From positions 62,001-126,000 of the forward strand of contig CAMFGY010000005.1 in the NCBI GenBank assembly GCA_945952065.1: a stretch of 64,000 nucleotides of DNA, given 5' to 3'. Shown here piece after piece: positions 37,769 to 46,886 of this stretch. The translations under genes and the position numbers were made by a program. The notes under the pieces are model-generated. The model was given only the letters and a program-made list of their open reading frames with translations, did not search any database and was not told where the DNA came from. The number at the start of each line of letters is the position of its first letter. The stretch's first letter is position 1. This DNA comes from an uncultured Burkholderiales bacterium (GTDB taxonomy: Bacteria; Pseudomonadota; Gammaproteobacteria; Burkholderiales; Burkholderiaceae_C).

Positions 37769-39313
37769 ATGAAACTTGCCTACAAGCTGATTGCCGCTCC
37801 AGCCTTGACGGCTTTGGTGGTATTCACCGCCGGCCAGATCAACAGCTGGATTCAAAGTCGTGCCACCGAAGCCAACCGGGCGACGCTGGACGCCCAGCTG
37901 AACGACTATCGCACGCTCTCCAGCGCGCAGGAACGGCTGGCGCAAATTCATACGGGTGTGTATCGCACCGTGTCTTTGATTGCGTCCCTGGATGATGCCC
38001 AGGTCAAGACCTTTCGGTCCGATCTGGTGCGTCAGCTTGACAGCGTCAAACAAGTCGCCGCCAAGCTGGGTCAAGCCCAAGGTACGGATGCGAATGACAG
38101 CCAGATCACTGCCGCGCTGAAGGCCCTCGAGCAGGGCATGGCCAAGTATCAGAAGCAGGCCGATGAGGCCATCGATCTCTCTTCCGTCGATCCCAACACG
38201 GGCATCGCCGCAATGCAGAGCGCCGACAGCACGTTTGCCACCGTGACCGAAACCATGCGGGACATGGTCAAACATGTGGAGGCGGGCTCGGCTGAATCGG
38301 TGAGCGCCGCCGATCGGCGCTCTGAACAGCTGGGTTGGCTGATGGCCGCCGTGGCCTTGGTCTGCGCCAGCGCGGCGGTGGGCCTGTCTTGGATGATGTT
38401 GCGCAATGTGGCCCAAGAGCTGGCTCGCGCGGCAGGTATCGCGGCCCAAGTGGCCGACGGCAATCTGGCCATCGCAGCACATAGCGAGCGCCGCGACGAG
38501 GTCGGCGATCTGATGCGCTCTTTGGGCGCCATGAGCGAGCAGTTGGGCCACTCGATGCGCACCGTGATGAGCGCTTCCGATTCAATCCGCCACGCCAGCA
38601 CCGAAATCGCCACCGGCAATCAAGACCTGAGTCTGCGGACGGAACAAACCGCTGCCAATTTGGAGGAGGCCGCCTCGTCCATGGAGCAGCTGACGGCGGG
38701 CGTGAAGCAAGCCGCCGAGTCGGCCCGCGAGGCGAATCGCTTGGCCGCATCAGCGGCACAGGTTGCAGCCCGCGGCGGTGCTGTGGTGGCCCAGGTGGTG
38801 AGCACCATGGAGGACATCAACACCAGCTCACGCAAAATCGGCGACATCATCGGCGTGATCGACAGCATCGCCTTTCAAACCAATATCCTGGCTTTGAATG
38901 CAGCCGTCGAGGCCGCTCGGGCGGGCGAGCAGGGGCGAGGATTTGCTGTGGTCGCCAGTGAAGTTCGCTCCTTGGCCCAGCGCAGCGCCACCGCCGCCCG
39001 CGAAATCAAAACCATGATCAACGCCTCGGTGGAGAAGGTCGAAGGCGGCTCCAAGCTGGTGGCCGACGCCGGCTTGACCATGAATGAGATCGTCAGCAGC
39101 GTGCAGCATGTCTCCGACATCATCGAGAAGATCTCCCTCGCGGCGCATGAACAGTCCGACGGCATTGGCAATGTGAATGCCTCGGTCGCGCAGTTGGATC
39201 AAATGACCCAGCAAAACGCAGCGCTGGTCGAACAGTCCGCGGCCTCGGCGGAGAGCGTCAAAGAGCAGGCCGTCAAGCTCGCTGAAGTGGTGCACGCCTT
39301 CAAGCTGAGTTAG
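37769..39313 (+). CDS. Methyl-accepting chemotaxis protein
   Basis: A 514-residue transmembrane chemoreceptor. TM1 at about residues 7-25, a periplasmic four-helix-bundle-type domain to ~190, TM2 about 190-212, a HAMP domain, then the signalling hairpin with the conserved tip [40 protein letters not shown] (read in parts; tip [13 protein letters not shown]). It ends HAFKLS, with no CheR-tethering pentapeptide. Start ATG at 37769, preceded by GGGAGAG. It ends tail to tail with the GMC oxidoreductase, the two stops sharing bases 39311-39312. Confidence 0.95.
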   Translation: MKLAYKLIAAPALTALVVFTAGQINSWIQSRATEANRATLDAQLNDYRTLSSAQERLAQIHTGVYRTVSLIASLDDAQVKTFRSDLVRQLDSVKQVAAKLGQAQGTDANDSQITAALKALEQGMAKYQKQADEAIDLSSVDPNTGIAAMQSADSTFATVTETMRDMVKHVEAGSAESVSAADRRSEQLGWLMAAVALVCASAAVGLSWMMLRNVAQELARAAGIAAQVADGNLAIAAHSERRDEVGDLMRSLGAMSEQLGHSMRTVMSASDSIRHASTEIATGNQDLSLRTEQTAANLEEAASSMEQLTAGVKQAAESAREANRLAASAAQVAARGGAVVAQVVSTMEDINTSSRKIGDIIGVIDSIAFQTNILALNAAVEAARAGEQGRGFAVVASEVRSLAQRSATAAREIKTMINASVEKVEGGSKLVADAGLTMNEIVSSVQHVSDIIEKISLAAHEQSDGIGNVNASVAQLDQMTQQNAALVEQSAASAESVKEQAVKLAEVVHAFKLS

Positions 39314-40977
39314 GCGCCCTTTATAGCGTCCGCTTGAATCCAAGCCGCGGCTTTCTCGGCAATCATCAGCGTCGGCGCATTGGTGTTGCCGCTGGTGATG
39401 CGGGGCATCACACTGGCATCGACCACGCGCAAGCCGGCAACTCCACGCACCCGCAAGCGGCTGTCGAGCACGGCCATGGGCTCGCCGTCCCGGCCCATCT
39501 GGCAGGTGCCCACCGGGTGGAAGATGGTGGTGGCGATGTCACCGGCGAGTCGGCGCAAATCGGCCTCGCATTGGAACTGGGCGCCCGGTTTGTATTCCTG
39601 CGGCTGAAAGCGCGCCAAAGCCGGCTGCGCCACGATGTGCCGGGTCAGGCGCAGACTGGCGGCGGCGACCTGCAAATCGTCTTCCGTGCTGAGGTAGTTG
39701 GGGGCAATTCGCGGCGCCTGCGAGGGATCGGGCGAAAGAATCTGCACGCTGCCACGACTGCTGGGGTTCAGATTGCAGACGCTGGCGGTGATGGCATTGA
39801 AGGCATGCAAAGGCTCGCCGAAGGCCTCCAAAGACAGGGGCTGCACGTGGTACTGCAGATCGGGCCAGACTTTGTCCGCGCTGCTGCGGGTGAAGGCCCC
39901 CAGTTGCGAGGGTGCCATGCTCATCGGGCCACTGCGCTTGAGCAGGTATTCCAGGCCGATCAAAGACTTGCCCCACAGACTGGCGGCGCGGGTGTTCAGG
40001 GTAGGTGTGCCCTGCACCTTGAAGACGCTGCGAATCTGCAGATGATCTTGAAGGTTAGCCCCCACGCCCGGCAGCTCGTGCTGCACGTCAATGCCCAGGC
40101 TTTGCAAAAGCGGCCCCGGCCCCAGACCCGAGAGCTGCAGGATCTGCGGTGAGCCGATGGCCCCGGCGGCCAACAGCAGCTCGCCGCCCGGACGAAGTTG
40201 CACCGTTTCAAGCCCTCGGGTGGTGTGCACTTGGGCTGCCGTACAGCGCAAACGGCCGGCTTCTCGCGACAAGACCAGGCGCTGCACCGAGGCTCCGGTC
40301 CAAAGCTCGAAATTGGGGCGGCCGTAGCAATGGGGTCGAAGAAAAGCCTTGGCCGTGTTCCAGCGCCAGCCGCGGCGCTGATTCACCTCGAAATAGCCCA
40401 CGCCCTCGTTATTGCCCGCATTGAAGTCCTCGCTGGCGGGAATGCCCGCTTCTTGAGCCGCGCGGGCAAAGGCATCCAAGACCTCCCAACGCAAGCGCTG
40501 CCGCTCGACCCGCCACTCGCCGCCATGCCCATGGGCCGCGCGAAAGGCGGGCGACGCCGCGTCGGGCGCATCCAAACGCCAGTGGTTCTCGTGCCGCATG
40601 AAAAACGGCAGGCAGGCCTCCCAGCGCCATTCGGGGTCCGATGTGGCCTCGGCCCACTGCTCGTAGTCGCGCGCTTGGCCGCGCATATAGATCATGCCGT
40701 TGATGCTGGAGCAACCGCCCAAGACTTTGCCGCGCGGATAGCGCAGCCGGCGCCCATTCAAGCCAGGCTCGGCCTCGGTGTGAAAGAGCCAATCGGTGCG
40801 CGGATTGCCAATGCAGTGCAAATAGCCCACCGGCACATGGATCCACACATAGTCATCGCGCCCGCCGGCTTCCAGCAAGAGCACGCGCTTGCTGGGGTCG
40901 GCCGACAAGCGGTTCGCCAGCAAGCAACCGGCCGTGCCGGCCCCCACGATGATGTAGTCAAACTGCAGGGCGCTCAA
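39310..40977 (-). CDS. GMC-family FAD oxidoreductase (choline/alcohol dehydrogenase type)
   Basis: A 555-residue flavoenzyme of the GMC superfamily. The ADP-binding Rossmann motif is [19 protein letters not shown] at the N-terminus; GMC signature 1 follows in [19 protein letters not shown] and signature 2 in [16 protein letters not shown]. The catalytic His lies in HPVGTCQMG and the Asn in SGNTNAPT. It oxidises an alcohol, but choline is not established and no betaine pathway genes adjoin. It is the first of a minus-strand run with MarC and others upstream. Confidence 0.92.
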   Translation of the reverse strand: MSALQFDYIIVGAGTAGCLLANRLSADPSKRVLLLEAGGRDDYVWIHVPVGYLHCIGNPRTDWLFHTEAEPGLNGRRLRYPRGKVLGGCSSINGMIYMRGQARDYEQWAEATSDPEWRWEACLPFFMRHENHWRLDAPDAASPAFRAAHGHGGEWRVERQRLRWEVLDAFARAAQEAGIPASEDFNAGNNEGVGYFEVNQRRGWRWNTAKAFLRPHCYGRPNFELWTGASVQRLVLSREAGRLRCTAAQVHTTRGLETVQLRPGGELLLAAGAIGSPQILQLSGLGPGPLLQSLGIDVQHELPGVGANLQDHLQIRSVFKVQGTPTLNTRAASLWGKSLIGLEYLLKRSGPMSMAPSQLGAFTRSSADKVWPDLQYHVQPLSLEAFGEPLHAFNAITASVCNLNPSSRGSVQILSPDPSQAPRIAPNYLSTEDDLQVAAASLRLTRHIVAQPALARFQPQEYKPGAQFQCEADLRRLAGDIATTIFHPVGTCQMGRDGEPMAVLDSRLRVRGVAGLRVVDASVMPRITSGNTNAPTLMIAEKAAAWIQADAIKGA

Positions 40978-40995
40978 AGCAAACTCGTCGGCGCT

Positions 40996-41637
40996 TCAGT
41001 TGCCGATGTGCGAGGCTAGCACCGGGAACAATTTGATCAAGCCATCGGCCAGCAATTCCACCGCCAAGGCCGCCAAGATCAAACCCATCAAGCGGGTCAT
41101 GATGTTGATGCCGGTTTGGCCCAGGGCGCGGGCAATGCGCCCGGCCATGGAAAACACCGCAAAGGTCACCAGACCCACCACCACGCCATAGCCCACCAGC
41201 ACGGCCAACTCCCACCAGTGGCGCGTCTTGTCGGCATAAATCACCATGGTGGAAATGGTGGCCGGGCCGGTCAACAGGGGAATGGTCAGCGGCACCACGG
41301 CGATGCTGGCACCGGCGCTGGCCTTGTCCGCGCCCTCGGACAAATCTTCCTTGCGCGACTCGGCCGGTTGCGCATTGAGCATTTGAATCGAGCTGATCAG
41401 CAAGAGCGTGCCGCCCCCCACCTGGAAGGAGGCCAGCGAGATGCCAAAAAACTCGATCACTTTCAAACCCAGGATGGAGCTGACCGCAATGACCACAAAG
41501 GCCGTAAAGGCGCTGACTCGGATCGTGTGCTTGCGCTCGGTCCGCGACAAACCGCTGGTGAAGTGAATGAAGAAGGGCACCACCCCCACCGGGTTGACGA
41601 TGGCGAGCAGGGCGACCAAAGGCTTGTAGATGTCCAT
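40996..41637 (-). CDS. MarC-family integral membrane protein
   Basis: A 213-residue inner-membrane protein with six hydrophobic segments. Family landmarks are LLAIVNPVGVVPFFI near the N-terminus and AVVPLTIPLLTGPATISTMVIYA in the middle (read in parts). MarC proteins have no proven transport substrate; the old link to multiple antibiotic resistance is not supported. I chose the ATG at 41637, three codons after another ATG at 41646. It is about 50 bp downstream of the cobalamin-binding-like gene. Confidence 0.88.
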   Translation of the reverse strand: MDIYKPLVALLAIVNPVGVVPFFIHFTSGLSRTERKHTIRVSAFTAFVVIAVSSILGLKVIEFFGISLASFQVGGGTLLLISSIQMLNAQPAESRKEDLSEGADKASAGASIAVVPLTIPLLTGPATISTMVIYADKTRHWWELAVLVGYGVVVGLVTFAVFSMAGRIARALGQTGINIMTRLMGLILAALAVELLADGLIKLFPVLASHIGN

Positions 41638-41684
41638 GCGCTGCATTGTGCGGTGACAGCGCCGCGCCGTGGCCCGGGTTGCTA

Positions 41685-42485
41685 CTAGCAGGAGGCGCTG
41701 CTCGCACCGGCCAAGCTGCGCAAGTAGTCCAAGCCGCGCGCTGCGCGCGGCCCGTACCAACTGAGCAATTCACCATCCACCAAGGTCACCGTGGCCTGGG
41801 GGCACAAAGCCTGGGCCAGCGGCAGGTGTTGCTCCTCAAAACGATAGGGCTCCGAGCTGAGCAAGACCCGATCGATCTGCCCCAGCCAAGCCTCGTCGCC
41901 TTGCAACACGGGATAACGCGCCGCACCGGTTTCGCCACCGCACAGCGCCGGCCAGCTTTGCCAAGCGACCTCGGCCAGCATGCGGGCGATATAGGTGTCG
42001 CGCGCCACCGTCATCCAGGGTTCGCGCCAGATCAAATACAGAACGCGCTGCTGCGGCCATGTCCTTTCACGGCAGGCCTGCAAACTGGCCAACAGTTCGG
42101 CGCTCAATTGCTCGCAGCGCTGCGCGACGCCCTGCACCGACGCAAACGCCAACTTCATCTGCGCCAGCAAGGCCAAATTGTCTTCAGGCGACTGCGGATG
42201 GGTCACCAAGACTTCAGGCACAAACTCGCGCAAAGCCTCGAAGGTCTCACGTCGGTTTTCGTCCACATTGACGATCACATGGCTGGGCGCCAGATGCCGC
42301 AGCTTGGCAAGATTCACATCTTTGGTGCCGCCCACCTTGGGAATCGCCGCCACGCCCTCGGCGGGATGAATGCAAAAGCCGGTGCGCGCCACCAGATACG
42401 GCCCCAAACCCAGGGCCAGCAGCAGCTCGGTGATGCTGGGCACCAAGCTGGCAATACGCAGCGGGCGGGGCGCCGGCTCCATCAA
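41685..42485 (-). CDS. Cobalamin-binding-like (BtuF-related) protein without signal peptide
   Basis: A 266-residue helical-backbone metal receptor. BtuF-type features are SLVPSITELLLALGLG near the N-terminus, VARTGFCIHPAEG, VGGTKDVNLAKLRHLAPSHVIVN and FEALREFVPEVLVT. In BtuF proteins this fold binds corrinoids or Fe-siderophores. There is no signal peptide here (it begins MMEPAPRPLRIASLVPS), so it may be cytoplasmic. No btuCD genes are adjacent. The start overlaps the upstream membrane gene by 4 bases (ATGA), so the two are translationally coupled. Confidence 0.82.
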   Translation of the reverse strand: MMEPAPRPLRIASLVPSITELLLALGLGPYLVARTGFCIHPAEGVAAIPKVGGTKDVNLAKLRHLAPSHVIVNVDENRRETFEALREFVPEVLVTHPQSPEDNLALLAQMKLAFASVQGVAQRCEQLSAELLASLQACRERTWPQQRVLYLIWREPWMTVARDTYIARMLAEVAWQSWPALCGGETGAARYPVLQGDEAWLGQIDRVLLSSEPYRFEEQHLPLAQALCPQATVTLVDGELLSWYGPRAARGLDYLRSLAGASSASC

Positions 42486-43402
42486 AGCGCGGCGTCCTCA
42501 GAAACCGCGTCTTGCAGCGAGAGGTAGACCGCGCAGCAAGCGCGCAAGTACACCAGGGTAGGCAGCACCAGGGCCACTGCAAAAACCACCCCACCGCCCA
42601 CCAAGGCCGCCATGCCCAGCGGGGTGGCGGCGACTGGCGCTCCGGCCGCGCCCAGGCTGCGCAAGCCATAACCAAACAGGCCCGCCATCAATTGCTGGGC
42701 CGGCACATCAATGCCCACCGCCCAAACCATCAAAAAAGCCATCACCCGCCCGCCGCTGAGCACCACAAAGCTCACGGCCGCACTGACCAAACCGGTGACC
42801 AAAAACACCGCCGCCATCAGGCCCGCCACTTCCAAGGGCCCATGTCGAAATTGCTGCCACAGCATGCGCAAGGTGTTCTTGACCGTTTGCCCCGCCCACA
42901 AGGACGGCCCCGTCAAAGGCCCCACCAACAACGCGATGCCAAAAGCCATGATGCCCAGCACCATCACCCCGAGCGGCACCAGCACCGCAAACAAAGGCGC
43001 GCCAATCCAAGGCAGCTTGACGGCCCACAGCAAACCCAGCAGGGCCGCCAAGATCAAGGCCCCTGCAGTCAGCACCGCCAACAAGCACAGCAGCACCCGC
43101 GGCGCCACGCGCAGCGAGTCATAAAAGGCCTCCACCAAATCCCGCACCGGATGGGCCCGCGCTTGATCCATCAGCAATAAACCGGTGGTATTCACCCCCA
43201 GAAACGCCAGCAGCAAGCCAATCCCGGCCCAGATCACGCCCCACAGACTATCGCCCTTGGCCAAGGCCGACTCCGCCGACGCCAGCATCAAGCCGGCCAA
43301 ACAAAAACCGCTCAGCAGGGCATACAGCGCTTGCCCATTGCGCGGTGCGTCGAGGCTGGCGAGAACACGATTGAGGGCATGCAATGAGAGTTTGTGGGCC
43401 AT
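42482..43402 (-). CDS. Multi-pass membrane protein, unknown
   Basis: A 306-residue protein with about six hydrophobic segments and no recognised domain. Examples are the segments at about 25-45, 60-80, 105-130 and 140-165, with a last pair near 215-300 containing GGGVVFAVALVLPTLVYL. It ends just inside the BtuF-like gene. The tight coupling suggests it works with that protein, but no transport function is shown. I chose the ATG at 43402 because it starts MAHKLSLHALN; an ATG at 43411 is an alternative. Confidence 0.7.
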   Translation of the reverse strand: MAHKLSLHALNRVLASLDAPRNGQALYALLSGFCLAGLMLASAESALAKGDSLWGVIWAGIGLLLAFLGVNTTGLLLMDQARAHPVRDLVEAFYDSLRVAPRVLLCLLAVLTAGALILAALLGLLWAVKLPWIGAPLFAVLVPLGVMVLGIMAFGIALLVGPLTGPSLWAGQTVKNTLRMLWQQFRHGPLEVAGLMAAVFLVTGLVSAAVSFVVLSGGRVMAFLMVWAVGIDVPAQQLMAGLFGYGLRSLGAAGAPVAATPLGMAALVGGGVVFAVALVLPTLVYLRACCAVYLSLQDAVSEDAAL

Positions 43403-43677
43403 GGCGGGCATCATAGCCAGCGAGCGATGGGCCTCAGCTGGGCCAAATCCAGGCCTCAACACGGCGGACCAGGCCACTGAGATCGCCTATCGCACCGCTG
43501 ACGCGCTAGGGTTTTTTCTATCTGCTAAAAAACAACATTTATCCCCCTTGCGGTGGGCGAGGCTAGACCCATCGCCCATAATCGTTTACCTGTGTATGGA
43601 AGCCGCACCTTCGCTTGAATGGTTCAGGATGGGTTGAAGCTCCACATGGTTTTTTTGGTATCTGAAAGGGCTTCCCC
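43403..43677 (+). promoter_or_regulatory. Promoter and leader of the RRM gene
   Basis: A -10-like CATAAT at 43577-43582 lies at the edge of an inverted repeat TGGGCGA...TCGCCCA (43554-43578). Downstream, GGAAGCC (43598-43604) can pair with GGCTTCC (43669-43675), which lies between the ribosome site AAAGGG (43665-43670) and the ATG. This gives a ~95-base leader able to fold over the start. No gene is seen. Confidence 0.5.
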
Positions 43678-44148
43678 ATGGGAAACAAGCTTTACGTCGG
43701 CAATCTTGCCTATAGCGTGCGCGACGAATCGCTGCATGAAGCGTTCGCGCAGTTCGGTCAAGTGACCTCTGCAAAGGTCATGATGGACCGTGACACCGGT
43801 CGTTCCAAGGGCTTCGGCTTTGTGGAAATGGGCTCTGATGCAGAAGCTCAATCGGCCATCAATGGCATGAACGGTCAAGAACTCGACGGCCGCGCCGTCG
43901 TGGTGAACGAGGCCCGTCCTCGTGAAGAGCGTCCCGGCGGCTTCGGCGGCGGTCGCTCGGGTGGCGGCGGCTTCGGTGGCGGCCGTTCCGGCGGTGGCGG
44001 CTACGGTGGTGGCGGCGGTGGCTACGGCGGCGGCGGTGGTGGCGGCTACGGCGGCGGTGGCCGTTCCGGTGGCGGCGGCTACGGCGGCGGTGGCCGCTCG
44101 GGTGGCGGCGGCTTCGGCGGCGGCCGTTCGGGTGGCGGCGGCTACTGA
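43678..44148 (+). CDS. Glycine-rich RRM RNA-binding protein
   Basis: A 156-residue RNA-binding protein. One RNA-recognition motif occupies residues 1-80, with RNP2 LYVGNL and RNP1 KGFGFVEM, the aromatic RNA-contacting residues intact. The rest is a low-complexity tail of Gly, Arg, Ser, Tyr and Phe built from RSGGGGY/F-type repeats. The pattern is that of cyanobacterial and bacterial cold-induced Rbp proteins and of plant GRPs. A strong terminator follows. The Gly-rich tail may be unstable and vary in length between strains. Confidence 0.94.
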   Translation: MGNKLYVGNLAYSVRDESLHEAFAQFGQVTSAKVMMDRDTGRSKGFGFVEMGSDAEAQSAINGMNGQELDGRAVVVNEARPREERPGGFGGGRSGGGGFGGGRSGGGGYGGGGGGYGGGGGGGYGGGGRSGGGGYGGGGRSGGGGFGGGRSGGGGY

Positions 44149-44170
44149 TCAGCCCCCCTCGCACAGCGAC

Positions 44171-44196
44171 AAAAGGCGCCCTCGGGCGCCTTTTTT
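44171..44196 (+). terminator. Rho-independent terminator after the RRM gene
   Basis: GGCGCC-CTCG-GGCGCC (44175-44190) is followed by six T residues and preceded by AAAA. It should end the RRM transcript and may also act in reverse. Confidence 0.88.
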
Positions 44197-44246
44197 CATG
44201 GCCGCTGCTTTTTGCAGCTTAGCGCGGCCCGTGCTCGAAAAATTAC

Positions 44247-46574
44247 TCAGGGTTGAAAGGCCAAGCTCAGTTTGGCAAACAACTCGGTGTTGCGACGATC
44301 TGCGGGCCGCTCTCGGGCTGAAACCCAGCCCAGGCTCAAAACCCGGGTCAGACCGATACGGTGCTGGAATACCAAGGACAGATGGCGGCTGCTGTCTTCA
44401 CTCCCCAACAGGCCCGGCTCTTCTCGGCGCTGGAACCATGTCCCCTGCGCGATGGCCCGCACGGAGTCTCGCGCGCTGAGGTGCAAGACCGCCAGCGTTT
44501 GCGCATTGCGCTCGGTAAAGCTGCGCCCGCCATGGGGGCCATCGACATAGCTCTGGCCCAGTTGCTGCTCCAACTCCATCCACCAACCCCACATCAAGGG
44601 GCTGCGCATCTTGGCCTGCAAGAGCAGACTGGCGCCTGAGCCCAAGCGATCGGCTTCAACGTCCAAGCGCTGACCCCAACTCCACTCGGCAGAAACAAAG
44701 GTCAGCCAAGCGTTCGGGTTGGATTCAAGACCCAGGTTCAAGGTGCGCGGTGCATGCAAGCGCCCGCCAGCCTTGGCTCGCTGCTGGTCCAAGCCCAGAT
44801 AGCCCCAAGCGCTGGTGTTGCGCGCCGCGGCCAACCAAAAGCCGGGGTGGACTTGCCGCTGAATCACTTCGGCCCCCGCCACCCCCAGAGCTGCATCGGC
44901 CAGCGTCTGCGTCTGCAGCATGTGGAGTTGCAACTCCAACTCGTGGGCCTGAAAGCGCGACCATTCACCCAAGGGCGCCAAGCTCTGCGAAGGCAATCTG
45001 CGATTCAGATGAAGACTGGCGCGCTGGAACCCCGACTGGCTGACAAAACCGTTGTCATTGGCAAAGCGGGGCGCCACTTCTTCGAGTTGCGCGATATTGT
45101 TCCAGTCCTCGGTGCGATGACGCCACTCGAGCCAGACCTTGTGCCCGGTCTGCGCCTGGATGCGCTGCGCTTGGCCATGAGGGTCAAAGCCCGCCGTGGT
45201 GCTGGAGGCCAGCGCATGACCGCGCAGCAAATCACTGCTGCCCAGCGGCAGCGCAAAGTCAGAGCCAATCACTTGATTGACGCCATGCTGGCCATAGTCG
45301 CGCTGAGAGGCCAGCAGGGCCAGACCCAGGCTTTGCTCGCCCAGGCTCAGTTGCATGCGGCCGCGTGCAAAGCTGGCTTGCGAACGCCCCTGCTGGGCGT
45401 AGCTCTGGGTGGCGTAGGCATTGGGGCGAAGAATCTGGCCGCCGCCCGCATCGCGCAGACTCAGCAGCGTGGCTTCGGCCTCAGCGCCGCGCCAGGTCGC
45501 GCGCAGGCCCCAGTCCGGGTCGGTGATGGCACGCGAGTAAAAGGCCGCCAAGCTTTGCACCTGCTCGTTTTGCTCGGACTGGCTTTGCCCCACCACATCG
45601 GTGCTTTCCAAGAAGAAGGCGCGCTTTTCCTGCACGCTCAAAGCAAAGCGGGTGTTGCCGGCCAATTGCGGCGTGTCCAACTCGACCTGGGAGAAGTCGG
45701 GGTTCAGCGTCGCATCGATCACCCAGTCCGCACGCGGCCGCCATTTCATCTCCAAGCCCAATGACAGTTCGCGCTGATGGCTGCTATGGCCCGGCTCAGA
45801 CGCCCGCTCGCTGCGATAGGTCACTTCCGGGCGCAAGCTCAGGAAGGAACGCTCGCGCACCTGCTCGACCACATCGCCCAGCCCCTCCAGCGGCTGCAAC
45901 TCGGCAATAAAGCTGAGCGCCTCTTTGGTCAGGGGCGCGCTCACCACCAAGGTGCTGGCCTCACGTGGAATGCTGCGGGCCACCATCAAGCGCCAGGGCG
46001 CGCCGCCTGCATAGGGGAAGCGCAGGGCCGCCAAGGGCCAGCGCAGTTCCACACTGTAGCCATCGGGCAGTCTTTGCGCCGCCGCTTGCAAGTCGAAGTC
46101 GGGCGCGAAGTCCTCGCTGTCGTCATCGGCGCTGAACACCCCATCGGCCATCACGCCGGCTGCGCTGATGCGCACAAACTGGGCTGAGCGCCGCTGCCCC
46201 ACCGGGTCCAACACCACCGAAACAAAGTCTTGGTCACGCCGAACTTTGTCGCGCCGCGACAAGGGCGCGCGGATCAGATCCGGCGCCGAGTCATAGGCGC
46301 GAATTCCGAACACCAAGGCATCATCCAAGACCAAGACCTGCACCGTGGTGCGCATGGGCGCCGGGCGCTTGTCTTCGGGCATGAACTGCACAAACTGATC
46401 AAACAGCGGCGCGCGCTGCCAGACCGCTTCATCCAAGCGGCCGTCGATTTGAGGCCGCGAGTCCGTCGGTTTGAGGCGCAAGACCTCGATGCCGGCGTGC
46501 GCCTCGCCAGGCAGCACCAACACGGCCCACAGCAGAACCCACAAAAGGGCCCAAGCACGAAAAATTGATTTCAT
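44247..46574 (-). CDS. DUF5916 outer-membrane protein with N-terminal carbohydrate-binding-like domain
   Basis: A 775-residue exported protein. After the signal peptide (ending PGEAHA), a CBM9-like domain shows PQIDGRLDEAVWQRA and DDALVFGIRAYDS; in DUF5916 proteins it precedes a large beta-barrel. The rest is strand-rich, with FSQVELDTPQLAGNTRFAL in the middle and a final aromatic strand ending LAKLSLAFQP-like (ELFAKLSLAFQP). Function in the family is not settled, and an outer-membrane role is inferred from the barrel. The ATG at 46574 lacks a Shine-Dalgarno; a leader with two short ORFs precedes it. Confidence 0.85.
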   Translation of the reverse strand: MKSIFRAWALLWVLLWAVLVLPGEAHAGIEVLRLKPTDSRPQIDGRLDEAVWQRAPLFDQFVQFMPEDKRPAPMRTTVQVLVLDDALVFGIRAYDSAPDLIRAPLSRRDKVRRDQDFVSVVLDPVGQRRSAQFVRISAAGVMADGVFSADDDSEDFAPDFDLQAAAQRLPDGYSVELRWPLAALRFPYAGGAPWRLMVARSIPREASTLVVSAPLTKEALSFIAELQPLEGLGDVVEQVRERSFLSLRPEVTYRSERASEPGHSSHQRELSLGLEMKWRPRADWVIDATLNPDFSQVELDTPQLAGNTRFALSVQEKRAFFLESTDVVGQSQSEQNEQVQSLAAFYSRAITDPDWGLRATWRGAEAEATLLSLRDAGGGQILRPNAYATQSYAQQGRSQASFARGRMQLSLGEQSLGLALLASQRDYGQHGVNQVIGSDFALPLGSSDLLRGHALASSTTAGFDPHGQAQRIQAQTGHKVWLEWRHRTEDWNNIAQLEEVAPRFANDNGFVSQSGFQRASLHLNRRLPSQSLAPLGEWSRFQAHELELQLHMLQTQTLADAALGVAGAEVIQRQVHPGFWLAAARNTSAWGYLGLDQQRAKAGGRLHAPRTLNLGLESNPNAWLTFVSAEWSWGQRLDVEADRLGSGASLLLQAKMRSPLMWGWWMELEQQLGQSYVDGPHGGRSFTERNAQTLAVLHLSARDSVRAIAQGTWFQRREEPGLLGSEDSSRHLSLVFQHRIGLTRVLSLGWVSARERPADRRNTELFAKLSLAFQP

Positions 46575-46619
46575 GGAAGCAAAAAAAGGAGGCAGGGCCG
46601 CAGACCCGCCACACTCGCG

Positions 46620-46757
46620 TCAAAGCGAGCCCGGGGCAGGGTGTGCGGAATCCATCATTTCGCCCGATGCGGCTGCGCCTTCAAGGCGCAAAACAAGAGC
46701 GGGCACCGGCAGGCCAACTTCAAAACCGATGCGCAAACCGACACGCAGTTTGCCCAT
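46620..46757 (-). CDS. Possible 45-residue leader ORF
   Basis: Starts MGKLRVGLRIGFEVGLPVP and continues hydrophobic/basic to an Ala- and Met-containing end. AAAGG lies 9-10 bases before its ATG, which is 12 bases after the stop of the 8-residue leader, so coupling is possible. No database-like domain is recognised, and chance is a real alternative. It ends 45 bp before the DUF5916 gene. Confidence 0.35.
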   Translation of the reverse strand: MGKLRVGLRIGFEVGLPVPALVLRLEGAAASGEMMDSAHPAPGSL

Positions 46758-46769
46758 CGACAGGGGCCT

Positions 46770-46796
46770 TTAGCAGGGGTGAAGAACCTTGATCAT
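46770..46796 (-). CDS. Possible leader peptide MIKVLHPC
   Basis: An 8-codon ORF with the strongest Shine-Dalgarno in this region, AAGGAGGT, four bases before the ATG. The peptide MIKVLHPC ends with Pro-Cys before TAA. Nothing shows what it would sense; ribosome stalling at Pro-Cys or Cys-tRNA supply is a guess. Confidence 0.45.
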   Translation of the reverse strand: MIKVLHPC

Positions 46797-46886
46797 GTGA
46801 ACCTCCTTGGCCGGCGCAGCTTGGGCCGGCGAGTTTTGCGGGCGCAGTGTAGCCCAAGCCCGGCGCGCATCCAAGCGCGAGCCGCG

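Larger units (their letters stand above)
46575..46886 (-). promoter_or_regulatory. Leader region of the DUF5916 gene
   Basis: A 312-bp gap. On the minus strand it carries, in order, a GCCGGC hairpin (46810-46830), a perfect Shine-Dalgarno AAGGAGGT (46801-46808), an 8-residue peptide ORF, a 45-codon ORF, a TGCGCCTT/AAGGCGCA hairpin (46674-46690) and CCTCCTT just before the DUF5916 ATG (46586-46592). The last stretch is complementary to the leader Shine-Dalgarno. Confidence 0.6.

Noticed and set aside
39310-39313. Biological meaning of the overlapping stop codons of the MCP and GMC genes
   Set aside because: Sharing of two bases between convergent stops is common in compact genomes.
43470-43500. 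Cobalamin riboswitch near the BtuF-like gene, from a GCCACTG match
   Set aside because: The match is on the wrong strand for the downstream genes and no B12-box or other riboswitch part is nearby.
43921-44148. The Gly-rich repeats as a separate tandem repeat element
   Set aside because: They are the in-frame tail of the RRM protein and are expected in that family.
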